From assembly GCA_016198325.1 (NCBI GenBank), contig JACQIV010000011.1, forward strand, positions 1-35,796: a stretch of 35,796 bases of DNA, written 5' to 3'. The translations under genes were made by a program, and so were the position numbers. Below the pieces are notes generated by a model. It was given only the letters and a program-made list of their open reading frames with translations, ran no database searches and had not been told where the DNA came from. Every line of letters begins with the position of its first letter. The stretch's first letter is position 1. This document shows positions 1 through 6,832 of this stretch, piece by piece. Source of the stretch: Candidatus Curtissbacteria bacterium (GTDB lineage Bacteria > Patescibacteriota > Microgenomatia > Curtissbacterales > GWA2-41-24).

Positions 1-402
1 AATAAAAAGATCACAGTCCAATACAAATACCCAAGACGCGGTGACAATTGCTCACTGGAAAGAAAAGGCGGCCTTTGCCTTGCCGGAACATACCGCGACT
101 GGATAAGGATTTATGTTCCAAAAGGGTCTAAGTTAATTAAAGGCTCAGGGGCGGAAACTCAGTTTTCAACCTCGGAAGAATATGGGAAAACCGTTTTTGA
201 CGCATTCTTTACAATACGCCCGGAAGGGACTGCCAAACTGGAAATTGAAATTACGTCTCCAATAAAAGTCGAAAAAGAATACAAACTTCTCATCCAGAAA
301 CAACCCGGTGTTGAAGGCCACACTTACGAAATCGACGCCTTCGGCAAAAAACAACGCGACTTTGCCCTCGACACAGACAAAGAACTGATTGTTAAGCTTT
401 AA
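1..402 (+). CDS. DUF4012-type protein, C-terminal part (5' end outside window)
   Basis: The frame is open from the first base and ends in TAA at 400-402, giving 133 residues without a start. The sequence is beta-rich, with a YRDWIRIYVPKGSKLI stretch, then GKTVFDAFFTIRPEG and LLIQKQPGVEGH. This pattern resembles the end of the large DUF4012 proteins that are common in Patescibacteria; their function is unknown and they are thought to be envelope-associated. No signal peptide or membrane segment can be judged because the N-terminus is missing. recO follows with no gap (TAA then ATG), so the two are probably co-transcribed. The family assignment is from memory of the motif, not from a search. 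Confidence 0.6.
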   Translation, partial: NKKITVQYKYPRRGDNCSLERKGGLCLAGTYRDWIRIYVPKGSKLIKGSGAETQFSTSEEYGKTVFDAFFTIRPEGTAKLEIEITSPIKVEKEYKLLIQKQPGVEGHTYEIDAFGKKQRDFALDTDKELIVKL

Positions 403-1029
403 ATGTACTTCAGGTCGGACGGTGTGATTCTTTCTTCCAGAAACTTCGGTGAGGCGGATAAAATTCTTCGGATTTTTACCAAAGATCACGGCAAAATTTC
501 CGTTCTGGCAAAAGGCGTCCGGCGTCCGAAATCAAAAAAAGGCGGTCATGTTGAAATTGGCAACTGGTGCAAAATATTTGTTGCAAACGGCAAAAGTCTG
601 GACTTATTAACGGAGGTAGAGCTCAAAAAAGCCTTCGGTCACGAAAACCTAACTTACGAAAAAAACGCCAAAATCTTCCATATTCTGGAACTTGTTGATA
701 TGCTTTCCCAGGAACATCAAAAAAACTTCACTGTTTACAAACTGCTTGTCCAATACCTGGATAAAATTAATAAAGTAAACAACTTCAACTTAATTTCCAG
801 TATTTTTAAAGTAAAGCTTTTGTCAAACCTCGGTTTCTTTTCGGCAAAAACGCTAAACGCCAAAAATGCCAAAAAAGTAATAACAATCCTGGAAGACGAT
901 GACTTTGAAAAAATTGAGGCAAAAGTCAAACTGGACAAGCCAAGCTATTTGAAACTTTTAAAATTTCTTGATAGCATGATTGAAACGATTGCGGACAAAC
1001 AATTTAAAACTGCCCGCTTCTTAAAATAA
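403..1029 (+). CDS. recO: DNA repair protein RecO
   Basis: RecO is a recombination mediator that helps load RecA on SSB-coated single-stranded DNA in the RecFOR pathway. The first ~80 residues look like the RecO OB-fold: a start of type YFRSDGVILSSRNFGEADKI, then ILRIFTKDHGKISVLAKGVRRPKSKKGG. The rest is the helical domain. At 208 residues it is shorter than the usual ~240, and no CxxC zinc-finger pairs are visible in the C-terminal part. The ATG directly follows the stop of the upstream gene, suggesting translational coupling. The downstream gene starts 14 bases after the stop. Confidence 0.85.
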   Translation: MYFRSDGVILSSRNFGEADKILRIFTKDHGKISVLAKGVRRPKSKKGGHVEIGNWCKIFVANGKSLDLLTEVELKKAFGHENLTYEKNAKIFHILELVDMLSQEHQKNFTVYKLLVQYLDKINKVNNFNLISSIFKVKLLSNLGFFSAKTLNAKNAKKVITILEDDDFEKIEAKVKLDKPSYLKLLKFLDSMIETIADKQFKTARFLK

Positions 1030-1043
1030 CAGTCTTAGCAGGA

Positions 1044-1889
1044 GTGGAACAATCTAAAAAAAGTCTTTATATTTTTGCCGCTGTCGCTTTCGTCCTGATA
1101 GCGGCAGCAATTTTTTTCCTGTTTGTTTTTCAAGGGAAACCAAAAAAGCCAAACGCGGAGGAAGGAATAAACGAGGTAAAAGAATTAACCGAAATTCCGC
1201 TTGCCAACCGGCCGTTCGTAACTCTGACCCCTACTACAGACGGTGCGGAAATTATCATGTCTGTTGAAAACATGGGCTATTTCGAGGGGATTGAATACGA
1301 ACTAACCTACCAGGCGGATAACCCGGAAGCAACGGGAACAAAAATCCAAAGGGGATCAACCGGTACGGACGTTAACACTAAAGAACCAAAGTATAAAAAA
1401 TCTTTACTACTCGGGACCGCATCGCGGGGGGTAAGAAGTCCGGATAGGGGAGTTGAAGACGGTGTCTTGACCATGCATATGTTCAAAGGCGACACCGAAT
1501 ACCAATCCGAAACCAAGTGGGACATGCTGCAAACAGGTACTAAAGTCACAACAATTAAGTCAAGGGATGGAAAATTCAACATGGACCTTCCGGCGCTCGG
1601 AAAAGACTATTGGATTATTATCGCCGACACATTAGGTATTGCCCCAAACCCGCCGTTTAAAGCAGAAGACGCTAAACTTCCCTCAATTGGAGTTTTTGCC
1701 GTAGGCCTGGAGTTGAAAAAGGATGCAAATGTATCCTTAACTGCAGAAACGGAATCTAAGTTATATAGCTATCAGCAGCAGGACTCAAAATGGAAGGATC
1801 TCACTGCAAAATATAACGACGAGACTAAATCAATGGCTGCAAACGTTGATGCACTCGCCGCATTTGTTGTAGTATCCGCTCCTAAATGA
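1044..1889 (+). CDS. Membrane-anchored protein of unknown function
   Basis: This 281-residue protein starts at GTG with AGGAG immediately upstream (1039-1043). Residues about 8-30 form one hydrophobic segment (IFAAVAFVLIAAAIFFLFVF) after a short Lys-containing head. That suggests a single N-terminal anchor with the rest outside the cell. The outer part looks beta-rich, with many Thr, Gly and Val residues, and ends in an Ala/Val-rich strand. No catalytic motif was recognised and no lipobox Cys is present. It lies between recO and glyS and overlaps glyS by four bases (ATGA at 1886-1889), so it is in the same operon. The function is unknown. Confidence 0.75.
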   Translation: MEQSKKSLYIFAAVAFVLIAAAIFFLFVFQGKPKKPNAEEGINEVKELTEIPLANRPFVTLTPTTDGAEIIMSVENMGYFEGIEYELTYQADNPEATGTKIQRGSTGTDVNTKEPKYKKSLLLGTASRGVRSPDRGVEDGVLTMHMFKGDTEYQSETKWDMLQTGTKVTTIKSRDGKFNMDLPALGKDYWIIIADTLGIAPNPPFKAEDAKLPSIGVFAVGLELKKDANVSLTAETESKLYSYQQQDSKWKDLTAKYNDETKSMAANVDALAAFVVVSAPK

Positions 1890-3187
1890 CTTCTCTGGAC
1901 AAAATAGTTTCCCTTGCGAAGCGACGAGGATTTATCTACCCGGGCTCAGAAATATACGGAGGGCTCTCCGGAACCTGGGATTACGGCCCCTTAGGCGTTG
2001 AACTCAAAAACAACATCAAACGCGAGTTTTGGAAGTCCATGGTCTATTCGCGAGAAGACGTCGTCGGCCTGGATGCTGCAATCCTCATGAACCCCAAAGT
2101 CTGGGAAGCCTCCGGACACGTTGCCGCTTTTGCCGACCCTCTTGTCGAATGTAAATTTTGCCATTCCCGCCTGCGGGCAGATCAGAACGAAGAAATTAAA
2201 GCTCACGAAGAGAGTCACAAAGGCAAAAAGGTCGAATGGACAGACCCAAAACAATTCAATCTTCTGGTCGAGGCAAAACTCGGGGTAGTGGAAGAAGCCA
2301 AACAAAAAGTTTACCTTCGGGGCGAAATTACCCAGGGTGTCCATGTCAATTTTAAAAACGTCCTCGATTCTTCCCGTATGCAGATACCCTTCGGGATCGC
2401 CCAAATCGGCAAAGCCTTCCGTAACGAAATTACTCCCGGCAATTTCACCTTTCGTTCCCGTGAGTTTGAGCAGATGGAACTTCAGTATTATGTAAATCCC
2501 AAAGATGCAAGCAGGTGGTACGAATACTGGAAGGAGGAACGGATGAAATGGTATCTCGCACTCGGAATGACAAAGACCAAAATGCGGTTCCGACAGCACG
2601 AGGAAAACGAGAGGGCTCACTATGCCCGCGATGCGTGGGATATTGAATACGATTCTCCTTTCGGCTGGAAGGAATTTGAAGGGATACATAACCGGGGGGA
2701 CTGGGACCTCTCCCAGCACCAAAAGGAATCCGGCCAGGATATGGCTTATTTCGATCAACAGAAACAGGAAAAGTTCCTTCCATACATAATAGAGACTTCC
2801 GGCGGGGTTGACCGTGCAGTACTTTTCTTTCTGGCAAACGCCTACCATGAAGAAAAAGACAGATTAATTCTTAAACTTCACCCAAAACTTGCCCCGCATA
2901 AAGTAGCGGTTTTTCCTCTCCTTGCAAACAAGCCGGAACTCGTCAAAAAAGCGGAAGAAATATATTCTCAACTTTCAACCTTCAATCCTCAACTGAATCC
3001 TGCCTGGGACGACAGGGGAAATATCGGTAAGCGTTATTACTCACAAGACGAAATCGGTACGCCTAGTTGCATAACTGTCGATTTTCAAACTCTTGATGAG
3101 AACACGGTCACCATTCGCGACCGCGATACTGCAAAACAGGAAAGAGTCAAAGTCGACGACCTCACAAAAGCTGTTGACATTAAATAA
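1886..3187 (+). CDS. glyS: Glycyl-tRNA synthetase (single-chain class II type)
   Basis: The enzyme charges tRNA-Gly with glycine in the cytoplasm. The 433-residue chain has the class II GlyRS signature of the alpha2 (GlyQS/eukaryotic-like) type: SLAKRRGFIYPGSEIYGG near the N-terminus, WDYGPLGVELKNN, and a FRNEITPGNFTFRSREFEQME region (motif 2). A GVDRA segment near residue 310 belongs to motif 3. One CxxC pair (CKFCHSR, around residue 90) lies in the insertion. The anticodon-binding domain fills the C-terminal ~100 residues. The ATG overlaps the stop of the preceding gene (ATGA), consistent with coupling. Confidence 0.95.
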   Translation: MTSLDKIVSLAKRRGFIYPGSEIYGGLSGTWDYGPLGVELKNNIKREFWKSMVYSREDVVGLDAAILMNPKVWEASGHVAAFADPLVECKFCHSRLRADQNEEIKAHEESHKGKKVEWTDPKQFNLLVEAKLGVVEEAKQKVYLRGEITQGVHVNFKNVLDSSRMQIPFGIAQIGKAFRNEITPGNFTFRSREFEQMELQYYVNPKDASRWYEYWKEERMKWYLALGMTKTKMRFRQHEENERAHYARDAWDIEYDSPFGWKEFEGIHNRGDWDLSQHQKESGQDMAYFDQQKQEKFLPYIIETSGGVDRAVLFFLANAYHEEKDRLILKLHPKLAPHKVAVFPLLANKPELVKKAEEIYSQLSTFNPQLNPAWDDRGNIGKRYYSQDEIGTPSCITVDFQTLDENTVTIRDRDTAKQERVKVDDLTKAVDIK

Positions 3188-3228
3188 ATACAGCCCCATA
3201 CTTATTTAGTAAGCCTGCCAAAAACCTA

Positions 3229-4821
3229 GTGTCTAAGACTAATCTTCCGGAAAAACCCCATGAATACTGCGGGCTTGCAGGGTCGTTTGCCGCACCCGGT
3301 TTAAATGTCACAAACGTTGTAGTCGAAATGGGCAAAGCCCTCCAGCACCGAGGCCAAAATGGTGGGGGAGTTGCTGTAAAACCGATCGGTAAAATGCTCA
3401 AAATTTATAAAAGGGCCCTTGCTTTCAATGAAATTTTCAGGTCGGTCGACGTTGTAGACGAACACGCTCTTCGAGGGGAGATTGCTATTGCCCACCTGAG
3501 GTACCCGACAGAAGGTGCCAGCCGCGAGAATTGTGACGCTCAACCCTTTCACGTCCGTTACAAAGGATGGGAATTGGCCTTAGGGCATAACGGAAGTATT
3601 GTTGATGTCGCAAAACACAGGGCAAAACTAAAAAAATTCGGTATTAAACCTGAATCCGATTCCGATTCGGAAATCCTGGCGTGGCTTATTGCTACGGCAC
3701 AGGGTTCAACCTGGAAACTTAAAATCTCAAATGCCCTTGCGGAAGTAAAAGGGGCTTATTCGCTTGTTATGGTAACGGGTGACGATAAATTGATGGCACT
3801 CCGTGATCCATGGGGTGTCCGCCCGTTAGTTTGGACTCAGGATAACGGCCACGTTTTCGTTGCTTCCGAGACTTGTGCCCTGGACAGGATAAGTATCCGC
3901 CACCACGAAAAGCTCAAAAGGGCAAATCTTTTAATCGCGGACGAAAACGGGGTCACGATTTCCGACTATACAACCGCACAAAAACCAAGCTTCTGTGTTT
4001 TTGAAAAACTTTATTTCTCCAACGAAACTTCAATTTGGGACGGGGTAATTGGGAAAAACAGGGAAGAACTCGGAGAACAGTTGGCGCTGGAGGAACTTGC
4101 AAGCATCAGGCCAAAGAAAGAAAGACATCTTGATATTAAACAAATCGACTACGTTGTCGCAGTTCCCGATACTGCAAGACCCGGGGCTTTTGCTTTTTTT
4201 GAGACAATAAAGAGAAAGCTACCAAAGTCATCAAAACTGAAATACTTCCGTGGTTTAGTCAAGGAAAGATACGACTACGCAAGAAGAACATTTATTGAAG
4301 ACGACCCGTATCTTAGGACCAAACATATTGAAAAGAAGTTCTTTGTTTCTCCGGCAATAATCGGAAAAAACATTTACCTGGTCGACGACACTGCCGTCCG
4401 CCTAAACACATTCAAGATTCTGGTTGAGCACTTAAAAAATATCGGAGTACGCGAAATTCACTGCCGGTTCTTAGCACCAAAATTCCTTAATCCCTGTTTC
4501 CTGGGGGTAAATATCGGTTCCCGGAACGAACTTGGTGCGGTCCAAAAAGAAAATGGCCGCTTTTTTGCAAAGTCGGAGAATCAAATCAAAAAAGAACTTG
4601 GTGTTGCATCACTCCGGTACCTGTCGCTAGAAGGACTCGCAAAATCCTTGGACATGTCAACAGACGAAATGCACAAAAGTCACTGCACCGGTTGTCTTGA
4701 CTACAATTATCCTTTTGACATGCGGCCGTACGATGCAGCATATAAAAAAGTAGATTTTATTAAGCCGACGAAGCATCTGAAAATAAAAGATATTCTAAAC
4801 TTCCCGCAAAACCTCTCTTAA
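3229..4821 (+). CDS. purF: Amidophosphoribosyltransferase (PurF-like), altered PRPP loop
   Basis: PurF makes phosphoribosylamine from PRPP and glutamine, the first step of purine synthesis. The 530-residue protein begins at GTG. The presumed nucleophile Cys14 (EYCGLAG) would need removal of a short propeptide. The glutaminase domain keeps HLRYPTEG, GHNGS and SDSEIL. The C-terminal phosphoribosyltransferase half keeps RTFIEDD and a C-terminal HCTGC like the iron-sulfur Cys pair of Bacillus-type PurF. The PRPP loop reads VDDTAVRLNT (residues 385-394), where the family usually has VDDSIVRGTT, so the loop Gly is Leu. No other purine gene is in the window. It is a PurF homologue; activity is less certain. 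Confidence 0.8.
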   Translation: MSKTNLPEKPHEYCGLAGSFAAPGLNVTNVVVEMGKALQHRGQNGGGVAVKPIGKMLKIYKRALAFNEIFRSVDVVDEHALRGEIAIAHLRYPTEGASRENCDAQPFHVRYKGWELALGHNGSIVDVAKHRAKLKKFGIKPESDSDSEILAWLIATAQGSTWKLKISNALAEVKGAYSLVMVTGDDKLMALRDPWGVRPLVWTQDNGHVFVASETCALDRISIRHHEKLKRANLLIADENGVTISDYTTAQKPSFCVFEKLYFSNETSIWDGVIGKNREELGEQLALEELASIRPKKERHLDIKQIDYVVAVPDTARPGAFAFFETIKRKLPKSSKLKYFRGLVKERYDYARRTFIEDDPYLRTKHIEKKFFVSPAIIGKNIYLVDDTAVRLNTFKILVEHLKNIGVREIHCRFLAPKFLNPCFLGVNIGSRNELGAVQKENGRFFAKSENQIKKELGVASLRYLSLEGLAKSLDMSTDEMHKSHCTGCLDYNYPFDMRPYDAAYKKVDFIKPTKHLKIKDILNFPQNLS

Positions 4822-4831
4822 GTCCCGGATC

Positions 4832-4945
4832 TTAAAATCGTTCTTTAAATCCATAGTCACCAAGTATCTTACTGGAAATTTCAAGAACAGCTCCTTCATT
4901 ACCTTTTTCCAACACCCCACGAAAATCCCAAACATAAAGCTTCAT
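4832..4945 (-). pseudogene. N-terminal relic of a HAD-like hydrolase gene
   Basis: On the minus strand an ATG at 4945 opens 37 codons beginning MKLYVWDFRGVLEKGNE and ending at TAA (4832-4834), just before the purF stop. The start resembles HAD-superfamily motif I (hydrophobic strand, then DxxGVL), but the remaining ~150 residues of such a protein are absent. The gene appears truncated by whatever placed purF here. A CATAAT box (4957-4952, minus) sits exactly 6 bases before the ATG, with TTGTCA (4978-4973) 15 bp upstream. The fragment may still be transcribed as a leaderless message. The family call is moderate; truncation follows from the length. Confidence 0.5.
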
Positions 4946-4971
4946 ACCCGGATTATGCCTAATTTAGTTAC

Positions 4972-5034
4972 TTGACAATTCTTCATTAAATGGTGAAAAA
5001 TGGATATAGATGGTGACAAATGGTGATTCACCAT
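4972..5034 (+). promoter_or_regulatory. mraZ promoter region with MraZ-type operator repeats
   Basis: TTGACA (4972-4977) is a good -35 match. It is followed by four TGG boxes at 4991, 5001, 5011 and 5021, spaced exactly 10 bp; three read TGGTGA and one reads TGGATA. The last box forms a perfect 15-base palindrome (5020-5034, ATGGTGA-T-TCACCAT). MraZ of E. coli is known to bind TGGGN repeats one helical turn apart upstream of its own gene, so this is the expected autoregulatory site. The -10 is unclear; TATAGA at 5005-5010 is a candidate, but not at normal spacing from TTGACA. Confidence 0.75.
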
Positions 5035-5049
5035 CAGGCTCCATAAGAG

Positions 5050-5169
5050 TCGGCGGAAAAATAGTTAGAGGTCCTTCCAAGTTATAAATTCTCCGCCCGA
5101 CTGCTGCCCGGAGTTAAGCAGGTTGTAAGGGAGGGAAAAATCCTCCTCCATTAAAGTTTCGGAGGACAA
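5050..5169 (+). promoter_or_regulatory. Structured 5' leader of mraZ with Shine-Dalgarno
   Basis: Three potential stems are visible before mraZ. The first pairs TCGGCGGA (5050-5057) with TCCGCCCGA (5092-5100), leaving one C bulged. The second pairs CTGCT (5101-5105) with AGCAG (5117-5121). The third pairs GGAGG (5130-5134) with CCTCC (5142-5146). The ribosome site GGAGG (5161-5165) lies 4 bases before the ATG and could pair with CCTCC at 5142-5149 instead. The leader could therefore switch between two pairings, although this is only base-pairing logic. The rest of the 4822-5169 gap holds the HAD relic and the operator. Confidence 0.45.
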
Positions 5170-5571
5170 ATGTTTCTGGGCAGCTATAGACCTTCATTCG
5201 ACTTAAAAACCCGAAGGATTGCTTTACCAAAAAAAATCAGAAGTGAACTCGCAGGCAATGAAACAATCTTATCTTTCGGTTTCGAAAAATGTATTTTCGG
5301 TTATGAGGTGCAAACTTGGGAAAGCAACTCGGCAAATGAACTTCAAAAACCTGTTACCGACAGGGATGCACGCAATAATCGCAGATTTCTCTTTTCGGGA
5401 GCAGAACGTATCGAACTGGATGCTCAAGGTAGGCTTGTTGTTCCTGGCCCTTTATTGGACTTTGCAGAAATCAAGGAAGCGTACGTTATAGGTGCAGGGG
5501 ATCATTTCGAGATTTGGGACAGAATCGGATGGGAAAAGCATAAAAAGAGTTTGACGGGTGATGCAAAATGA
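5170..5571 (+). CDS. mraZ: Transcriptional regulator MraZ
   Basis: MraZ is an AbrB-fold DNA-binding protein that forms a ring and controls the dcw cluster. The 133-residue chain has both repeats of the family: FDLKTRRIALPKKIRSEL in the first half, and RIELDAQGRLVVPGPLL in the second. The ATG follows GGAGG by 4 bases. It is the first gene of the cluster and overlaps rsmH by ATGA (5568-5571). The four TGG boxes upstream indicate autoregulation. Confidence 0.93.
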   Translation: MFLGSYRPSFDLKTRRIALPKKIRSELAGNETILSFGFEKCIFGYEVQTWESNSANELQKPVTDRDARNNRRFLFSGAERIELDAQGRLVVPGPLLDFAEIKEAYVIGAGDHFEIWDRIGWEKHKKSLTGDAK

Positions 5572-6443
5572 ACTACCACACGCCCGTATTAATAAATGCG
5601 GTATTGGAAATTTTAGATCCTGCACCCGGTAAAAAATATATAGATGCAACCTTAGGGGGCGGAGGACATACAACAGAAATCTTAAAGCGTGAAGCCAAGG
5701 TACTTGGTCTTGATAGGGATCAGGAAGCAGTTGACCACGTATCAAAGTATCAGGTATCAAGTATCAAGAAAGGAATTTTAACAGTTGTGAAAGCAAATTT
5801 TAATCAGATAGAAGAAATTGCAAAAGAAAAGGGATTCGGTCAGGCCGATGGGGTTCTATTCGACCTAGGAGTTTCAAGCCATCAACTGGATAAAGCGGAG
5901 AGGGGCTTTAGTTTTCAAAAGGAAGGCGCACTTGACATGAGAATGGACAGGGATCTCCCGATTTTAGCTTCTGACATCATAAATAATTTTGAGGAAAGGA
6001 GGATTGATGAAATCATTCAGACGTATGGTCAGGAAAAGTTTAGTAGGTCAATTGCTCGCGCTATTAACATCGCCCGTCAAATAAAGCCAATAGAGACAAC
6101 AACCAAACTCACGGAAATAATTCAAGAGGTGTATCGCAAAAAGAATCAAAAACAAAAATTGAATCCGGCAACCAGAACATTCCAGGCACTAAGGATTGTT
6201 GTAAATTCGGAAATATTAAATTTAGAAGAAAGCATGCCGCAGACTACAAAAATTCTAAAGAAAGGGGGCCGATTGGTGGCAATTTCCTACCATTCTCTTG
6301 AAGATCGAGAAGTCAAACGGTTTTTCAAGACGAGTCAAAACTTAAGGGTTTTGACAAAAAAACCGATCGGCCCACAACCGTCCGAGATTATGCAAAATCC
6401 CAGATCAAGAAGCGCAAAACTGCGCGCGGCAGAAAAATTATAG
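5568..6443 (+). CDS. rsmH: 16S rRNA (cytosine-1402-N4)-methyltransferase RsmH
   Basis: RsmH (MraW) methylates N4 of C1402 in 16S rRNA using S-adenosylmethionine. The 291-residue protein begins with the family start YHTPVLINAVLEIL. It has the SAM-binding motif YIDATLGGGGHT (about residues 24-35), then GLDRDQEA, VLFDLGVSSHQLD, GFSFQKEGALDMRMD, and near the end ISYHSLEDREVKRFF. It overlaps mraZ by four bases. Around residues 57-67 the coding sequence contains four tandem GTATCAR heptads in a variable region, described separately. Length and motifs are normal. Confidence 0.95.
   Translation: MNYHTPVLINAVLEILDPAPGKKYIDATLGGGGHTTEILKREAKVLGLDRDQEAVDHVSKYQVSSIKKGILTVVKANFNQIEEIAKEKGFGQADGVLFDLGVSSHQLDKAERGFSFQKEGALDMRMDRDLPILASDIINNFEERRIDEIIQTYGQEKFSRSIARAINIARQIKPIETTTKLTEIIQEVYRKKNQKQKLNPATRTFQALRIVVNSEILNLEESMPQTTKILKKGGRLVAISYHSLEDREVKRFFKTSQNLRVLTKKPIGPQPSEIMQNPRSRSAKLRAAEKL
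5739..5767 (+). repeat. Four GTATCAR heptads inside rsmH
   Basis: GTATCAA, GTATCAG, GTATCAA and GTATCAA occur at 5739, 5747, 5754 and 5761; the first two are separated by one extra A. They encode a stretch (VSKYQVSSIK) in a region of RsmH that varies among homologues. They may be a small repeat expansion that stayed in frame. One further GTATCAA occurs at the right end of the window (about 35714). Confidence 0.5.
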
Positions 6444-6505
6444 TTCTTTTGAGGTTAAGGAAATAAAAACTTAGGGTAGCTGACAAGTTGCTTAAAAAAA
6501 GCAAT

Positions 6506-6814
6506 ATGTTAGCAAACGATTACAAAAACACCAAAGTCAAAAACAATTCCAGTAATTTAGTCGGTCAAGTTAGACTGAAAATAGTTGTTATCTTCGGTTC
6601 AATTATCATGGTCTTATTTGCATCCCAATTGGTCTTTGCAAATAATTTAGCCGCAGAAGGCGAAAGACTCTCGCAAATCGAAAGCGAAATTCAACTGTTA
6701 GAAGCACAGAACACAACACTAAAAGCGGAAATTGCCCAAAATTCTTCCCTCGTTACCCTTTCTGCCAAAGCGCAAGCATATGGTTTTGTAAAACCGAAAA
6801 TAATAACCCCTTAG
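6506..6814 (+). CDS. ftsL: FtsL/FtsB-like septum protein
   Basis: This small bitopic division protein bridges FtsQ and the FtsW-FtsI synthase in other bacteria. From the ATG at 6506 it has 102 residues: a basic cytoplasmic head, one membrane segment (IVVIFGSIIMVLFASQLVFA), then a coiled coil (LAAEGERLSQIESEIQLLEA and onward). It ends in AYGFVKPK, typical of FtsL/DivIC proteins. Sequence alone cannot tell FtsL from FtsB, but the position between rsmH and ftsI fits FtsL. An in-frame TTG at 6488 is possible but lies within an inverted repeat (TTGCT/AGCAA, 6488-6504), so the ATG is preferred. Confidence 0.8.
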   Translation: MLANDYKNTKVKNNSSNLVGQVRLKIVVIFGSIIMVLFASQLVFANNLAAEGERLSQIESEIQLLEAQNTTLKAEIAQNSSLVTLSAKAQAYGFVKPKIITP

Positions 6815-6817
6815 CTT

Positions 6818-6826
6818 TGATAAACT
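6818..6826 (+). promoter_or_regulatory. Extended -10 box placing transcription start at ftsI GTG
   Basis: TGATAAACT (6818-6826) is an extended -10 form. Its last base is followed by six bases and then the ftsI GTG at 6833, so transcription would begin at the start codon. There is no clear -35 and no Shine-Dalgarno before this GTG. Confidence 0.4.
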
Positions 6827-6832
6827 AAACTT

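Noticed and set aside
1991-2848. 285-codon open frame on the minus strand inside glyS
   Set aside because: It lies fully opposite a clear GlyRS gene, its product is Phe/Leu/Cys-rich without domain pattern, and it has no promoter or ribosome site. It is a codon-bias shadow.
5739-5767. Short tandem repeats in rsmH as a CRISPR array
   Set aside because: Units are seven bases with no spacers and lie within a coding gene.
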